This document shows, piece by piece, positions 43,230-55,054 of a DNA stretch of 64,000 nucleotides. The notes under the pieces were generated by a model, which had not been told where the DNA came from, made no database searches, and saw only the letters and a program-made list of their open reading frames with translations. The position numbers and the translations under genes are program-made. This DNA comes from Darksidea phi. Taxonomy: Eukaryota > Ascomycota > Dothideomycetes > Pleosporales > Lentitheciaceae. Every line of letters begins with the position of its first letter. The first letter of the stretch is position 1. The stretch is taken from assembly GCA_030770425.1 (NCBI GenBank), contig JASJFT010000175.1:1-64000 (forward strand), given 5' to 3'.

Positions 43230-46031
43230 ATGTGTTATTATCGCTACGTCTACTACTCCCGCTGCCAGCACGCAGAGTTCTACAAGTACACTTATTGCGA
43301 CACGGCGAAGGCGCTTGGACAGCCGCAGCGGTATGTATCGTATATGCCTTGCTAATAGCCCTCAGCTAGCTGATGATGATGCTAGAGACGCTCAGTGTGT
43401 GCTCGACGACGGTGCACTCGACGCACCTGGAGGCTCGTCCAACCCCTGCTTGGAGCATCACAGGAACGAAATGTCGACACTCACACCCTCAGAGGCCGGT
43501 CGTACCCGGAACCTACCCGACCCTTCGCACCGTGTGCGTCTGCCGCATGCCGACCTTGTTCCTCGTTCTGTCCAACATGGCGTTCCTCTGACCACGTCCG
43601 GCTATCGCAATCTGAACATAGATATCCCATTGGATACGCACTCTTCTCTGTCTATGGAGCTCACTCAGGACGGTAAGGTCATGGAGCTCGTTGCTCGATT
43701 TGAAGCGTACACCGATTTCGAAGGCTCTGACGTATCACAAGCACACAATGGTGATCGCACCCGCGCCTCCAGCGCCGCTACTATTCGCCCGTTCGATTTT
43801 GGCACAGAGAAGATTCGGGCTGCTCCGGTTGACGTCGTCGCAGAAGGTCTTGAAACAAACTCCCCACCGGCTGAAGAGGAGAGCTATAGTCCGCGCAAGT
43901 CGATTCCGTCCCAATGGAAGACCACACCTCGTGCTCCGGTCCTGATGACCAAGATGCGAGGCGAAGAGCGCGAGAAGCGCAAATCAACCCAAGGCAGCTC
44001 GCCGAGCGACGCGCGTACTATCCGCGGCGGCACGCGCAGCTCGGTCGACCTGCGCAAGCTACGCAGCAGTGCGGAGTCAGCGACCTTCCTGACGAAAGAT
44101 AAGAACGATACCTTTGAGAGTGACATCACCTTACCCTCTGCTCCGTCCTCACCGACGAAGCTACAGCGTACCAAGTCCATCAAAATCACGGTGTCGCCGA
44201 CCAGGACCTCGCGCCTCAGTAGGAAGGAGCACGCCCGGGCGTCTAGCGTCGTCTCCACGGGAGATTCAATATTCCACTCTGCTCGGCATTCACCAGTGAG
44301 TCAGATCGCTGATCTGATGCCAAGCACAGCCTGCTCGCCGACAAGCTTTGTAACAGCCCATGAGCTGCATGATGAGGTCTCTCATTATGCTCTATCTGAG
44401 GCTGATGGCATTGAGCAGATCGCAGACGGTACGATATCACCTTCGCGCGCGGCCGAGAGAAAGGCGACGACGGCTAGACCGGCGGCCCCAAAGCTCTCGT
44501 TGCGGATTCCTCATACAAGTTCGTCGTCAACTGATCGTAGACCTCCCTTTGCATTAGGTTCAGCTTCTAGCGCTGGCTCTGGCGCCCCAGCTTCTCCGTC
44601 CCGCTCTTCGCGGATTCCACGGATTGCTCCGACTGGGGAAAGCACTCTGAAGGCTTCGCTCAAGTTTGCAACGAAGGGTAAGGCACCGACTATCGGACGA
44701 AATGCGGAGCTTCAGCGCAAAGCTGTTTTTGCTGAACCGCAGGACATCTCTCTGCCGGAGACTCCGGTTGCAGTGCCTATGCGACATGTCAGGACGCTGA
44801 ACAGTACAGGTACGACCCCCATCATCTCCCGAGAATCACTAGAGAAGAGCAACTCCGAGCCGGACAAGCACGCCATGGTCACTTCGTACTTGGAGAGTGT
44901 GGAGTCCAACGCTCGCCCGGATGAGACACCGCCACCCTCAGCATCATTGCTGGGTACCAACCCGACGGCCTTTTCGAAGGGTATTGCAGACCTGCTTTCG
45001 AAGCCCACAACGTGCAACTCGTCGTCAAGGGTGACGAGCCAATCCACTGTGAAGGCTGTGCCACTTGATGACCCTGTTCTTAAGGACACAGCCGTCGTGT
45101 CATGTCGCGTGAAAGCAGATGCAGCCGGTATGAGTCTCACTCTGCCAATCTCACATTCCACATTGACGAGTACTGACAATGCTGACCTCTTAAGTTCTAG
45201 GGCAAACCCCAGGCGGCAAGGTATCTCCGGCTAGGGGCCGAAGCAGCGAATATGTGCCGCGCGACCGGAAGCAAGCACACAGCGAGCTCTCGCTACGATC
45301 TAGCGCATCTTCGGACCTGAGAGCCACCGCTCCTGAGTTCGTTCCGTACCAACAGGAAGCCAGTAAGAAACCCGTAGTGGATGAGTCGGTCCGAGCCATA
45401 ACGTTGAATGTATATATTAATGTGGAAAGTATCAGGAGTCCTAGCGCCAATCCAGCCTATGAGCAACGCTCTGCCCTTTGATCCGTTCGGCATTGATATG
45501 TACGGTATGCCGTGGTTCTACCACATGTACCCAGTGCCGATGATGCGACCGTTCGCGAGGTCACCCAAGAAGGGCAAGCCAATCCCACGCAGCCGGAAGA
45601 GGGGAGACTTCTCTCCGAAGAAGACGGTGCAACCTGAGTTTGCTGTCTCCGACCCAGGACAGACGGAGAAAGAAGACGCTCCTTTCACCGCCCAGCTTGA
45701 AGAAATTGCCCGTCACGCCGCTGTTCGTCATGAGAAAGAGCCGCAAATGACGCCAGGATCTCCTTTCCAGACAACTCCTACTCGTAACCGCCCAGTGCGC
45801 AACGCCGGCAACGGTCTGTACGATACCATCGGTCGCGGTCGCGGTCGCCACGCTGGTGTCCCCATTGATGCCACAACCCCCTTTCCGACCCCGGTTCCAC
45901 CCTCAGGTCGCCGTGAATACGTTGGGTATACGATTGTCGAGCGTGAGCAGCCTGTTTGCGGCGCCATCAATATTGAGCGTGCCGTGGAGTGGGGTGGAGG
46001 TATCTGCAACAAATGTGACCCTGGTCGCTAA
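43230..46031 (+). CDS. Large low-complexity protein with Cys-rich ends and a PAM2-like motif
   Basis: Inferred exons 43230-43330, 43386-45127, 45201-45362 and 45436-46031 (GTATGT, GTATGA, GTAAGA donors) give 866 aa; the last acceptor could also be at 45445. N-terminus MCYYRYVYYSRCQHAEFYKY has a Cys/His/Tyr pattern; the C-terminus ends in VEWGGGICNKCDPGR. Both ends look conserved and could bind metal. The long middle (residues ~90-610) is Ser/Pro/Thr/Arg-rich without folded domains. Exon 3 contains SSDLRATAPEFVPYQ, resembling the PAM2 motif (LNxxAxEFxP) that binds the MLLE domain of poly(A)-binding protein. An RGRGRGRH patch lies near the C-terminus. A role with mRNA is therefore suggested, not shown. 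Exon joins are from frame alone. Confidence 0.6.
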
Positions 46032-46473
46032 AGCTGATACGCAATCGCTTCTGGATAAGGGGTAACTTTTGAGTACGCTGGGGATCCTCAATGAGATTTG
46101 GAAGTTGGGCTATTCCTATGGCCATGACGGCCTTTTGGCGTACGTTGCCTTCGCTTGATAATCGATTGTTTTCTGGATGACGGACGGGTTTTCCGCTTTT
46201 TGGACGGGATAGGGATCATTGGTAGTTTGCATGCGATAGGACACTATATGGATAGGTTGATTGCCTGAACGCAGGAGATGACAAATGAATACGCCATTGT
46301 GATTATGAACTATGTCCCTAGACCGGACATATGCATCGGCTTTTCGTGAGGTCGCGAGATGAAGGTGAGTGATGTCGCAGGTTGAAAAGGTAAGCTAGCT
46401 GCGTGGATGAGTAGAGCAATCGACGAGACTATGGATGCAGGTCACATTTCCTACGTCGCTACCGCTCAATATT
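46032..46473. other. Intergenic, no supported gene
   Basis: 3' flank of the PAM2-motif gene, about 440 bp; nothing recognised before the family B repeat. Confidence 0.5.
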
Positions 46474-46707
46474 ATAACACGCGCCACGCCCTCTCTAAGG
46501 CACTAGCTATTACCCGCGGCATACGGTGCGCCCTCTTTTGTGAGGCTCGGGCCGTTGCCCTCGTAGTCATGCCATAACGTAAGTCTCAGGCAATGACTAC
46601 AACCAACAACCTTGCGTTTCAAGGTATTGGGGGCGAAATGCCCTTTTATATCACCGTTTGGGGTTATTCCGCGAGTTTGACGACGCGATGGCTGCTACTC
46701 ATTCGAT
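46474..46707 (+). repeat. Dispersed repeat (family B), copy 2
   Basis: Homologous to 32749-32948 in the same orientation, ending in the same CTGCTACTCATTCGAT block. It contains an extra ~40 bp near its left end (46485-46525) that partly repeats the following sequence. Lies about 280 bp upstream of the DOMON-b561 start codon. Confidence 0.75.
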
Positions 46708-46990
46708 ATGCATCGGCTTTGAAGGGTTGGCTGGGAAGTATCGTCAGCTGAGGTTGCGTGATGCGCGAAACCCCACAACAAGCGACCTGAATTCGTAGCT
46801 GTGGTCTAGAGTCGGTTCGCTTCCGCTGTGGTTGGCTGCATCTGCGGGTGGAGGTCCAGCTCTTTCAGCTGCAACGAGTTGGCGACACTAGCGTCCATGG
46901 GCTTGTGGGTAGCCTTTTACCTTGCTCTCTCTCTTCTCTACGACAATACTTGAGTTTGATGTTGGAGTCGCGAGGAGAAAGACGACCAGG

Positions 46991-48708
46991 ATGGCAAGTG
47001 TTCCAGCGCTATCGTTAGTTTGGGCTAGTACGTAGCAAACCCCTGTTTAGCTCAGCTTTCCTCCGGGTTTGGGTCCGCACATCTCCAGCGCAACTAACAA
47101 CCGCCGTCAATAGCTGTCCTAGCCTTCATTCTCTCGACGGCCCTCGCAACTACTCCTTCCTCTTCCTTGCTTACGAGACGCGACGAAAATAACGATAAAA
47201 ATGACGAGAAAGACGGGAATATGTCAGTGTTCGTACAGCAGACGGCGTATGGGAATATCAGCTTCGCGGTGACAGCGGTGGAGGAGACGGGCGATCTATA
47301 CTTTCACCTCGAAGCGCCCGGGGAAAATAGCTGGGTTGGAGTTGGAGTAGGGAGGGCGATGAGCGGGAGTTTGGTGTGGGTTGCTTATCGGACTGGCGAC
47401 GATCATGGTAATAACACGCCTCTCAACTCCATTGGCCTGAACTATATGCTGACGAGTGCACGATAGGCGTCACTCTCTCCCCCCGCCTCGCAACCGGCCA
47501 TATCGAACCAACGTATAACCCCGATATACCCTGCGTGCTGAACGATGAGGCTGGTGATACGCCGGGCGGCATTGTGGAGCATGATGGGCATAACATATAC
47601 GTAGTCAACGTGCGTTGTCGCGATATAAATCATCGCGCTTCTTTCGGCGATAAAGCTCTCAATGACGCGGCGAAATTGGACTTCGACACCACCGCCCAGC
47701 CGTTCATCTTCGCTGTGGGTCCCACAGATCGTCACCTCCATGATGACGACAAAGAGGCTGGTATACGGCGACACTCCATGTATGGCTCTTTTACGCTCGA
47801 CCTGCGCGCCGCCTCTGTGAACAATTCGCTTGGTATGAACCAACAAGTCCTCTCCACTATCGGCAACTGGCAGCTCAAGAACGCTAAGCTGGCGCTGGAA
47901 CCACAGAAGGACTTGGACTGGGGCGGTCCCATACACAGTTTGATGATGTGCGGCGCTTTTGTGGTCTTGTTCCCTGTTGGAGTGATCTTCTTGAGGGTGC
48001 TGGAGAAGGTGAGGTGGCATGCTATTATGCAGGGGATAGGATTGGGATTTATAGCGGGTGGAGTGGGGATGGGTGTATGGGTCGGACAGGAGTATAATCA
48101 AGTAAGCCTCCACCCTTATCCTCATTCCATTGTTGTTGAAGATGGGAGCGCATGAACTGATTCATGAACAGTCGCAGCAAATCCGCTCCCCACACCAAAT
48201 CATCGGCCTCACCGTAGTCTCCTTAACACTCGTCCAATTCGGCCTCGGTCTAGCGCACCACCTCATCTACCTCCGCAAACGCACACCCACCTTCCTCGGC
48301 CGCATACATGCGATCCTCGGCCCCTTACTCCTAGTGGTCGGTGCTGCAAACGGCTTCCTCGGTTTCCGTTTCTCGGGTGGCTCGTACCACAACATCTTGT
48401 ACGGCGCCATCGTATTCGTTGCGTTTGCGGTGCTGGCAGGACTGCTGGTGTGGAGTGGGAGGCGGAAGGCGAGGAAGGTGAAGATGAGAGAGGGGAGAAG
48501 GGTGATGGATGAGGCGTATGAAGCGTTTAAGCATCAGGAGCCCAGACGTAGGTATGTGAGAGGCGGAGATGCGCGGGGGAGTTTTGATGACGATGGGATT
48601 CCTTTACGGGAGTTGCCTCCGGGGGAAAGATCGCCTAGACAGGTTCCGTTAGACGGTCCGCCGGCTTATGAGAGCGTGAGGACGGAGGTGCCGAGGAGTT
48701 TGGTGTAG
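46991..48708 (+). CDS. Secretory-pathway DOMON (CDH-cytochrome) - cytochrome b561 protein
   Basis: Exons 46991-47027, 47114-47407, 47467-48101 and 48172-48708, all GT..AG and in phase, give 500 aa. The first exon encodes only 12 codons; exon 2 completes a signal peptide (LAFILSTALAT). A DOMON domain like the haem-b cytochrome of cellobiose dehydrogenase covers about 35-230 (LYFHLEAPGENSWVGVGVG, MYGSFTLDLRAAS). Five hydrophobic helices follow near 264-290, 293-318, 331-355, 362-385 and 397-416, with histidines in IHS, RWH, SPHQI and GRIHA as expected for b561 haem ligands. The tail is cytoplasmic and charged. Such proteins move electrons across the plasma membrane; partners are unknown. A transposon fragment begins 1 bp after the stop codon. 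Confidence 0.85.
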
Positions 48709-48709
48709 C

Positions 48710-49040
48710 TACAAGGCCCTCCCATGAACGGGCGATACCGAGGTTCGGTGGGGGGAGGTCTGTACATGGAAGCTACGAGAATCAAATACCTCCATTTATA
48801 TACGTTTTTGCTAGCACCCAGAGGTACCAAATTCCGCCCTATTCCACCACAATGCCGAAAACACCTAATCGTCGCCTCACATATCGAGAACGCGTTCAGA
48901 TATGGACCCTCAGAGAGGAGGGTTATCCACAGAAAGAGATTGCGCAGAAGCTTAGGATACCTATTCCTACTATCTCACGCTACCTAAACACCCCCACGAC
49001 GCCGTGAAATAGGCCCTGGAGTACTACTAGGGGACTAATA
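48710..49040 (+). mobile_element. Truncated Tc1/mariner element related to the 32.2-kb MITE
   Basis: Starts TACAAGG..CATGAACGGGCGA, like the MITE end, with the same sub-terminal block (TGGAAGCTACGAGAATCAAA). It then keeps what the MITE lost, the transposase start. The frame is cut by a jump to the GAAATAGGCCCTGGAGTACT type 54-bp repeat at 49008. No right inverted end was found. The left end lies 1 bp after the stop codon of the DOMON-b561 gene, so the 3' UTR of that gene must use element sequence. Confidence 0.75.
48852..49007 (+). pseudogene. N-terminal fragment of a Tc1/mariner transposase
   Basis: A 51-aa frame from ATG 48852 to TGA 49005-49007. It is a basic helix-turn-helix region (RRLTYRERVQIWTLREEGY, then QKEIAQKLRIPIPTISRYL) as found at the DNA-binding end of fungal Tc1/mariner transposases. 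The catalytic domain is absent; the stop is created where the element joins the 54-bp repeat sequence. Confidence 0.8.
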
Positions 49041-49537
49041 AGTAGTAGGATCAGGCCCGTTATCCAGAACTTGGTCATGACTCTTCGCTTCAGTCTTATC
49101 GTTGCTAAATGTGAGGCATCGTCTGCAGCTTATCAACTAAGTTCCAAGACGCGCCAAAAGAGCATGAAATGGAATGAGCACAGAGATATAAAGAGTCGGA
49201 AGAAGATAGGCGGATTAATGTAGGTATGTGGATTATAACTTATATTTACAACTAGCCGATAATAATAACGTTGACTATCAGAGAATCGCTTGGAGGGGAA
49301 AATAGCCAAACCCCCCCGAAATACTAGGAGAAGAGAGTGACGCTCTTGTAGTAGTTCCGAACTAAGAAAACCCGACGAAAAGAAAATCATGTCTCGGCGT
49401 AAGCTGGACTCTACCCATGGTAGGTGTTAGAAAGCGCCCGAACAGCCACTATGATACCCATTACCCATATAGACAGTTGGGGAAAATTTAGTTTACAAAA
49501 AGATTAGCGAATGGTAAAGGAGCATAAGAATGCGGAC
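49041..49537. other. Intergenic, no supported gene
   Basis: About 500 bp, moderately AT-rich, between the transposon fragment and the laccase stop; only a short frame on the minus strand (49133-49390). Confidence 0.5.
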
Positions 49538-51609
49538 TTAGATACCCGAATCTTCTTGATCGGAGTACTTCCACGTCCCCGGCTTGCCCATCCACTCAGA
49601 CCACTTGTTACAGCCCTGCTTCAGAGGATCCAAGCTCGGCGCACCTCCGATACTGGATAAGATCTTGTCTTGCTTCTCCAGCACCTGCAGCGCGAGCCCG
49701 GATCCCGCATGCCACGCAATGTGGCAATGGACGAGCCATACACCCGGGTTATCCGTCTTGAAGGCGAGGACAAGGTGGCCGTTGTTGGGCAGCATGGCGA
49801 CGTCACGGCGGGGCGGGTTTTCGAGGTTGAATTTGGGTGGGTTGGCTGGGTCGAAGTTTTGGCTTCCATTGGAGATCACGGCGAAGTCGTGGCCGTGAAG
49901 ATGGATGGGATGTGTACCGGAGAACATATTGGTAGTGGCGTTGCCGGAGTTTATGATCATGTAGACGAAACCCTCGGGCTCGTTGAAGTTGTCTGGTACG
50001 CATTAGTCATGGTGTTTTACAGCAGAGGGCGTGCGACTTACATGGCTCGACGGCGTACTCAGGGTTCCATGTCTTGTTATCAAGGTTGAGGATGGTCGGG
50101 TCAGTGAAATTGAGCCACATGGGTGTCTCGGCCAATTCCCACCTGAACGCGCCGTGGACCCGACCAGTGCGATCGTTACCAGCATAGTGAGCGTTTTTCA
50201 GGATGTCGTTCTGCGGAGCAGTCACAGTCCAGCCGATGTGGGGTGAGATAACGGGGTCGGCGCAGCCAACCGTAACAGGCCAGCGCTCAGTAGTGGGCGT
50301 AGCATCGCCAGTAGCGTCCGTGTAGCTGATGATACCAACGCGTTGAGTGTCAGGCTGGGCGGCAGGGAAATTAGGGTGGTTGAACTGGCAGTCGCCGGCT
50401 TTGTATTCGGTGCGCATCCAGTACCTTCCGTTCGCAGCGGCGGTTTGGTTGGCGTGGACAATGATGCTGTACCGCTGGCCGATACCAACGGAAAGCGAGT
50501 TTGTGAAGAAGGGCTTGATAGGAACCAAATCAGCCGAGACAACCTGTAGCATATGATTGTCGATGGAAAAGTGAAAGTGGAAGTCTGTGCCGCCGTTTAT
50601 GACACGAATGAGGTACTTCTTGTCGTGTTCGAATGTCTGTTGGAAGTACGCACCGCCGTCTTTGTAGCGGCCTGTGCCGTTGACGACGATGGAGTCGGCG
50701 GCAGGAGGAAGACCAGGAAGTGAATTGTGAAATGCTTCGTAGGCGTTCGCGTGGTACCAGTCGGCGACAATGATGGGCGACCATTCCTCGTCCCAGTCGG
50801 CGGTGCTGGGCCCATGAATCATAAAGGGGGCGGCAACACCGTCGGTGTATTGGGAACTATAGTGAGAGTGATACCAGGTAGGGCCGTATTGTCTGAGGCG
50901 GAACTTGTAGGTGAATACATCATCTTGTGCGATAGGGCACTGAGTGACGCCTAGGATAGGTTAGTAATTGTGTATATGGCAGAAGTAATAGTGTTAGACT
51001 TACCATTGACCCCGTCCATCGGATTCTCGCCCAACATGCGAAGACCGTGCCAGTGAATAGTGGTACCGTTATTTTTATTCACGTTTCTCACATTGACCAC
51101 AACGGTGTCTCCCCAGCAGGCTTCGATAAGTTCACCCGGATATTTTCCGTTGATGACCTGTGCGAGCTTTGTGAAGCCATCAGGGGCGATTTCTGCCTCG
51201 GTGATATCAAGATTATACTGAACATTGTTAGTTTAGTGCTCGGCCAGTCCGCATCAATGGTAGCAAAAACAAGGGTTGCTCACGGTTCTTGTAGTACCTG
51301 GCCTAAAGTTAGCATGATCTGGGTACATCAAGAAACGTAATGCTCACCCTCAGGGACGTTGTCCTCATAATCAGTATCAATGCCGAACACTTTGCCATCC
51401 TTATCTTTGACCCAGCATCCTCTGTTGCCTTTTTCATTACAGAATTCCCACCCCTCAGGATACTTGCATTGGAAGCCAGGCGAAGCTTGCCTAGGTGTGA
51501 AAATGTTTCGCTTCGATGAAGCTTCAGAAACGATCGGACTCGCCCCTGTGAAGGGAGCTGCGCCCAAGAAAGCAAGGAAAGAAACGAGTGTGTGGCGGGA
51601 GAAACCCAT
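49538..51609 (-). CDS. Secreted laccase (multicopper oxidase)
   Basis: Five exons: 51609-51348, 51297-51284 (14-nt microexon), 51217-51004, 50950-50042 and 49992-49538, giving 617 aa. The microexon is required to pass in frame from NVPEG through TTRT to YNLDITEAEI. A signal peptide (HTLVSFLAFLGAAPFTGA) and a KR-containing propeptide open the protein. All copper sites are present: HWHG (147-150), WYHSH in exon 4, HPIHLHGH (from 494) and HCHIAWH (from 555), the last carrying the type 1 Cys. The C-terminus is extended and ends QEDSGI, not the DSGL plug of asco-laccases, though very close to it. The enzyme oxidises phenols with reduction of oxygen to water; physiological substrate unknown. A TATA-like box lies 80 bp upstream. 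Confidence 0.93.
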
Positions 51610-51688
51610 TGTAAAGAATGAATGCTATGCTAACGAAAGCGGAGGATGATGCGAATGATGAAAAGATACGTAGCGAGCAGGTCATGGA

Positions 51689-51696
51689 CTTATATA
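51689..51696 (-). promoter_or_regulatory. TATA-like box of the laccase gene
   Basis: TATATAAG on the minus strand, 80 bp before the laccase ATG; core-promoter role inferred from position. Confidence 0.5.
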
Positions 51697-51699
51697 CTT

Positions 51700-54297
51700 T
51701 TACATTCTCTTCACCGCACTGCTTCGCCTCAGAGCACTATGACCGTTTCTCTGAATGAGGAAGAAACATCGTATTCGTGGGTAGGCGGCATGTGGCATGG
51801 TTCTTTTGCGTGGGTGGCACGGTGTAACGGGCAGCCTCGTGGAAAACGTGCGTGACAAGCTTTGCCCTTTTCGCAAGAAAGCGGTAATAAGGTCCTTCAG
51901 GATTGTGGCTTGCATGTATGTGACCACAAAGTAATTATCGATATAAGCTATCTTCGTACACCGCTTCTGAGTTCAGTGACAAGGGGTCCTTAGAGCAGTT
52001 GTGCCCGAAGACCGAGCTCGAGGCCAGAGTTGGAGAGGTTCTACATTGGTAGTCGGGACGCCTTAGCTCTAACAGGCGAATGCGAAATGAAGCAGGGTCG
52101 GTCGGTAAGATCGGAGCCAGGAAGTATCGCTAGGGCTACGTTTCCACGTGGTTTCTATTTCCAGGCTGACAGGGTGCTAAGCAGCAAACCGTTGCCGAAA
52201 GAGAGTGCAGTCCCACCTATCTGTTGCATATCTATGGCCTACAGTGTAATGACCGATGCTGACTTGTCCGATAGATCCGTGATGCTCTCTGGAGAACTTC
52301 TGACTGTACAGCCTTGAGAGTGTCCAGGTTATTTTTCCAGCACCACCTCTGAAAGCAATTGGTGCAGGGCCACTGAGACATTTTGATATACGGGGAAGGA
52401 CGTCATGAGTCGTGAAATAATAGAGCTCCTCGGAAAAGGCCACATACCGCGAAGGATGACCGTATCATGAGACTTTGGAGCCTCTGCCGCTGCTGCCGGG
52501 AAGGAATCCGCGCTGCTAGCTCATCCCGCGGCGAGGTGCGTTGGCCGCTAACCGTGATAACCCACTGGAGATATCGCGAACGCAACGTTGTGTTGATGTG
52601 ACGTGACAAGCCGTTCAACAGAAGGATCAGTAGCGAACAGAATGGGGGAATAGTGTCGCCTTCCGTAGCCGTGCGCTAGAGCACAGACCGCCAAACTCGG
52701 GCCAGCCGAAATCCCCTCCTCAACCGCAAAAGCCCCATCTTACTATTCCTTCAATCCCCATTTGATCAAAGTTCTTATGCGACAATATTGAAGCACAGGC
52801 AAGATTTCCGTCTATGGTCATGAGCGCCTCAGCTCCTAGCATCCAACGCCCTGCGCGTAAGCCACCATCCCAGGTACTCTTCGCAAAATGGATACCATTC
52901 AGTCAGCGCCACCGCCTAACTGCAGCGATCCGAGCTCTCGTGTCAATGGTGCCATGAGATCTGTAGGCGGCCGCGCGGAGTTCTGTTTGAAGTCCGATGC
53001 GACGTGGCCCTACCTCTGCCCCGAACATTTAGAGCACTTCAAATGATCGATGGGCGACATCTCCAGGTGCGCAAAGCAATTGCCTGGATGCGCCGGTATT
53101 CACGTCCCATAGTGCGTAGGATGTTCTTCATCCTCAAAGTAGTACTCCAAAGGAGAGATCTGGAGCGCTAGTGCCAACCGCAACGCAGGCCCGCAAAACC
53201 CGTCAGAGTTCCAATCGCCCCGTTCGGCATTCAAGCCCATTCGCCGGACTTAGAACGCCAAGCACCCTCTCAGCCCCAGGAAGGTCTCTTCTTCGTGTTA
53301 AATCATAAGACAGTGCGGCACAATTTCCAGGCCGAGGTGTTCGGAACAGAAATGTAAGACAAAGGTAGGAATATGCCATCTGACGCGCCTTTGTTTCAGC
53401 TCTATTTCAACAACAACCACAACAACTACAGATGTAACGATACCAAGCATAGGTACGCAGATACTAAGTGCAGCAACATTGCAACATTTGTCTATGTGCT
53501 TTCTCGAACAACCCTATTACCGCGTTTGCTGCGTTAGACATCGCCCTACAAGCGAAAGACCACTATCCTTGCCAATATGTGGCGTAGGGCAGATCCAGAC
53601 GCCGGGTAAGATCGTATTGCTTGCATCAGCCACTGCAACAAAGCCTTGTATTTTAAGACGACCAAAATGCTAATCGCATTTTGGACATGGGTATCTAAGA
53701 CATTGTCATCATAGAACATTCGACCAGATTCTCTACCACATGGCATTGCAGTAAATACCAATACAAATCCTTGCTGCTAGGCTCCAGCGTTGGGAGGGAA
53801 CAGTGTGTTTGAACGCATACTTCCCTTATACCATGGCGGTCTGATCACGCGGACACAGTTTCATAACACTGCATGTGTGCAGTTGAGGGTGGCTTGACGG
53901 TGTAAAGCTCTACATGTCGCGTAGAGTGGTACAGAGACTGTTATGTTCGGGTTGTTGGCTCGCGTTGAAACTGCTGTAACGCTGTGTTCACAAAATTAAC
54001 TGGATACGTGGACATGTACAGAGTCAAATTTCACTCCTCCTATTCATAGACACTATTCAAACATCTTACATATACAGTAGCAGAAAATAGCTATACTGAA
54101 GTTCCACATACATAGAGGGTATTGTAATGAAAGTTGTGCTATTTAGCGCCTTTTCGATCCACGGTACTGTGAGTTGCACTAATTCGCCTTTGACAACAAC
54201 AAAAAATCTTCAGTATTAGTGGAATTTTCTGAGCCAAAAAAAAATGTCATAAACCTACTAGGATGCGAAAAGTCCGCCAAAAATATAAAAAAGAAAT
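51700..54297. other. Gene-poor interval, no supported gene
   Basis: About 2.6 kb. Short frames (for example 52030-52317, 53479-53673) show no domain. The right part, from about 54040, becomes AT-rich. No repeat match to other parts of the window was noticed. Confidence 0.45.
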
Positions 54298-54507
54298 GAC
54301 AAGAGTGGGATTCGAACCCACTGCCTTTTGTTAGTATGTTTGATGTAAAGGGTTAAACCAAGAGGACGTACCGCGGGCGAAGCCCATGAGAACACCCTAA
54401 CCATTGGGCAAGCTTTCGCTTCTAAGTAACATTAGCACATTAATTCTGCTTAGGTAGGATCAGGGAGTCTAACGAGTCACACGCCATAACCACTCGGCCA
54501 TCTTGCC
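54298..54507 (-). other. tRNA-like sequence, interrupted
   Basis: On the minus strand, GGCAAGA (54507-54501) can pair fully, with one G-T pair, with TCTTGTC (54304-54298), as an acceptor stem would. TGGCCGAGTGG (54500-54490) matches the A box, and GGTTCGAATCC (54318-54308) inside a 5-bp T-arm (GTGGG/CCCAC) matches the B box. But 210 nt separate the ends, no anticodon stem closes, and the interior holds a second A-box-like stretch (GCCCAATGGTTAGGG) and a GGGC-TTCG-CCC hairpin. It may be a tRNA with a large insertion, a tRNA-derived repeat, or two fused tRNA relics. Confidence 0.4.
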
Positions 54508-55054
54508 TGTTTTATATTAAATCTAACGGCTATTTCAATTATATAGCACATAATTTTCAATTGCAATCGCGATAATGCTAGGTGGGACGCGTGGATCTAA
54601 AATAACCGCAAAACCCCTAGCTCTTATAGCGCTGCATCGTAAACACTAAGCTATACTGTTATCTGGCTGCGAGAACCTCGCCTCATATTTAAATCTTACG
54701 AGGAAATCTTTGCATTAACCAAGACTCTGGCATGTCACGTGCCTTGAATTTCTTTCCAAGCGTCATGACTAAGCGATTGTGCCGCTCGTCCTGGAAGCCG
54801 ACGGCGCGACTCACACCACGCACCCAACAACGAAAGGACACGGCAATGCCATTGGCACGCTATTTCGGGGCCATCTATAGAAGACTCTTTAATAGCGCTA
54901 AACCCTCCGCTCTCCGTTACCAGTCGAGGCAAACCCATCAGCCGCGAAGAGCTGTTCACCTACACGAACGGTCGCTTCCTGGCTAATAATGCCGAGGCCT
55001 ACAGCCGTAGATATGTACGATTCGATATTAATTAGCTATACGCCGTAACTACAG

